Source of the DNA: an uncultured Jeotgalicoccus sp.
GTDB taxonomy: Bacteria > Bacillota > Bacilli > Staphylococcales > Salinicoccaceae
NCBI GenBank assembly: GCA_947631305.1
Contig: CANRKV010000104.1
Span: forward strand, 1-5,775
Length of the DNA stretch: 5,775 nt
Reading direction: 5' to 3'
Shown here: positions 5,539 through 5,775 of the stretch, in pieces
Layout of the letters: each line of letters starts with the position of its first letter
Position numbering within the stretch: position 1 is the first letter of the stretch
The notes under the pieces: generated by a model
Seen by the model: the letters and a program-made list of their open reading frames with translations, nothing else
What the model was told of the DNA's origin: nothing
Databases searched by the model: none
Position numbers and translations under genes: made by a program

Positions 5539-5775
5539 ATGTTTTTAAAATCAGAAGAAGACGACAGACGTCCGGACAAAAAGAAATTCCATTTTGATCC
5601 GACGAAAGTACTGATGGGTATGGCGGTCGGATTTATTACCCCGGAAATAGCACGGTTTTTATCGGAAAATATAATTGAAAATAATACGCTTGAAAAGATC
5701 GCAGGTGTATCGAGCATCGGACTCGCGATTATATTCGGGATTATTATGCTGTTCGTCACGTTCAGAGTTGAAATG
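5539..5775 (+). CDS. Hypothetical small membrane protein (3'-truncated by window edge)
   Basis: An open frame starts at ATG 5539 and runs without a stop to the last base, giving 79 residues so far. GAGGAG (5526-5531) lies 7 bases upstream and a TATAAT further up, after the aldA terminator, so gene signals are complete on the 5' side. The N-terminus is highly charged (SEEDDRRPDKKK, residues 5-16), then comes a moderately hydrophobic segment (about 24-41) and a clear transmembrane helix (about 54-75, GVSSIGLAIIFGIIMLFVTF). I do not recognise a family. An in-frame ATG at 5524 would add five residues but overlaps the SD and is less likely. The protein is probably in the cell membrane with the charged N-terminus cytosolic; this is inference from residue composition. 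Confidence 0.75.
   Translation, partial: MFLKSEEDDRRPDKKKFHFDPTKVLMGMAVGFITPEIARFLSENIIENNTLEKIAGVSSIGLAIIFGIIMLFVTFRVEM

Noticed and set aside
5496..5759. Minus-strand 87-codon frame at the right edge
   Set aside because: It is antisense to the plus-strand gene that has a proper SD and TATAAT; the minus frame would end among those promoter and leader bases and shows no family motif.
1..5775. A novel defence, mobile or multi-gene system
   Set aside because: Every sizeable gene belongs to a known family except the cut-off membrane protein; there are no transposase, integrase, toxin-antitoxin, phage or CRISPR features and no unusual repeats beyond the CtsR heptads.

Overview
The window looks like ordinary chromosome from a moderately AT-rich Gram-positive bacterium of the Bacillota (Bacillales). 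The evidence is strong AGGAGG-type ribosome binding sites, a TTG start, U-tailed hairpin terminators, CtsR-type heptad operators, a SigB-like promoter and a zinc-finger ClpE. A Staphylococcaceae relative (Jeotgalicoccus/Salinicoccus-like) is my guess from general sequence style only; no rRNA or marker gene is present to confirm it.

Layout from left to right: (1) the 3' end of a classical short-chain dehydrogenase (1-249), closed by a strong terminator (258-292). (2) A 248-bp regulatory region with two complete SigA-type promoters, each combined with CtsR heptad pairs, driving clpE (498-2633), a Hsp100 unfoldase of the ClpP protease system. (3) A perfect 15-bp hairpin (2644-2679) shared between clpE and the convergent ybaK (2683-3168, minus), a tRNA-proofreading deacylase. 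(4) A short divergent intergenic region holding a good SigB-like promoter match (GTTTCA-N13-GGGTAT). It leads into an atypical-SDR NAD(P)-binding protein (3270-3908) and an AldA-type aldehyde dehydrogenase (3982-5427, TTG start), probably one transcription unit, ended by a hairpin at 5437-5475. (5) The start of a small membrane protein gene (5539 to the right edge, incomplete) with its own -10 element.

Functionally the window leans towards stress physiology. clpE carries all the hallmarks of CtsR heat-shock control. The NAD(P)-binding protein/AldA pair would fit general stress and aldehyde detoxification if the SigB-like promoter is real. YbaK is a translation-quality housekeeping enzyme. I see no mobile element, CRISPR array, RNA gene or undescribed multi-gene system. 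The most informative non-coding signals are the dense CtsR/promoter array before clpE and the SigB-like promoter at 3202-3226.
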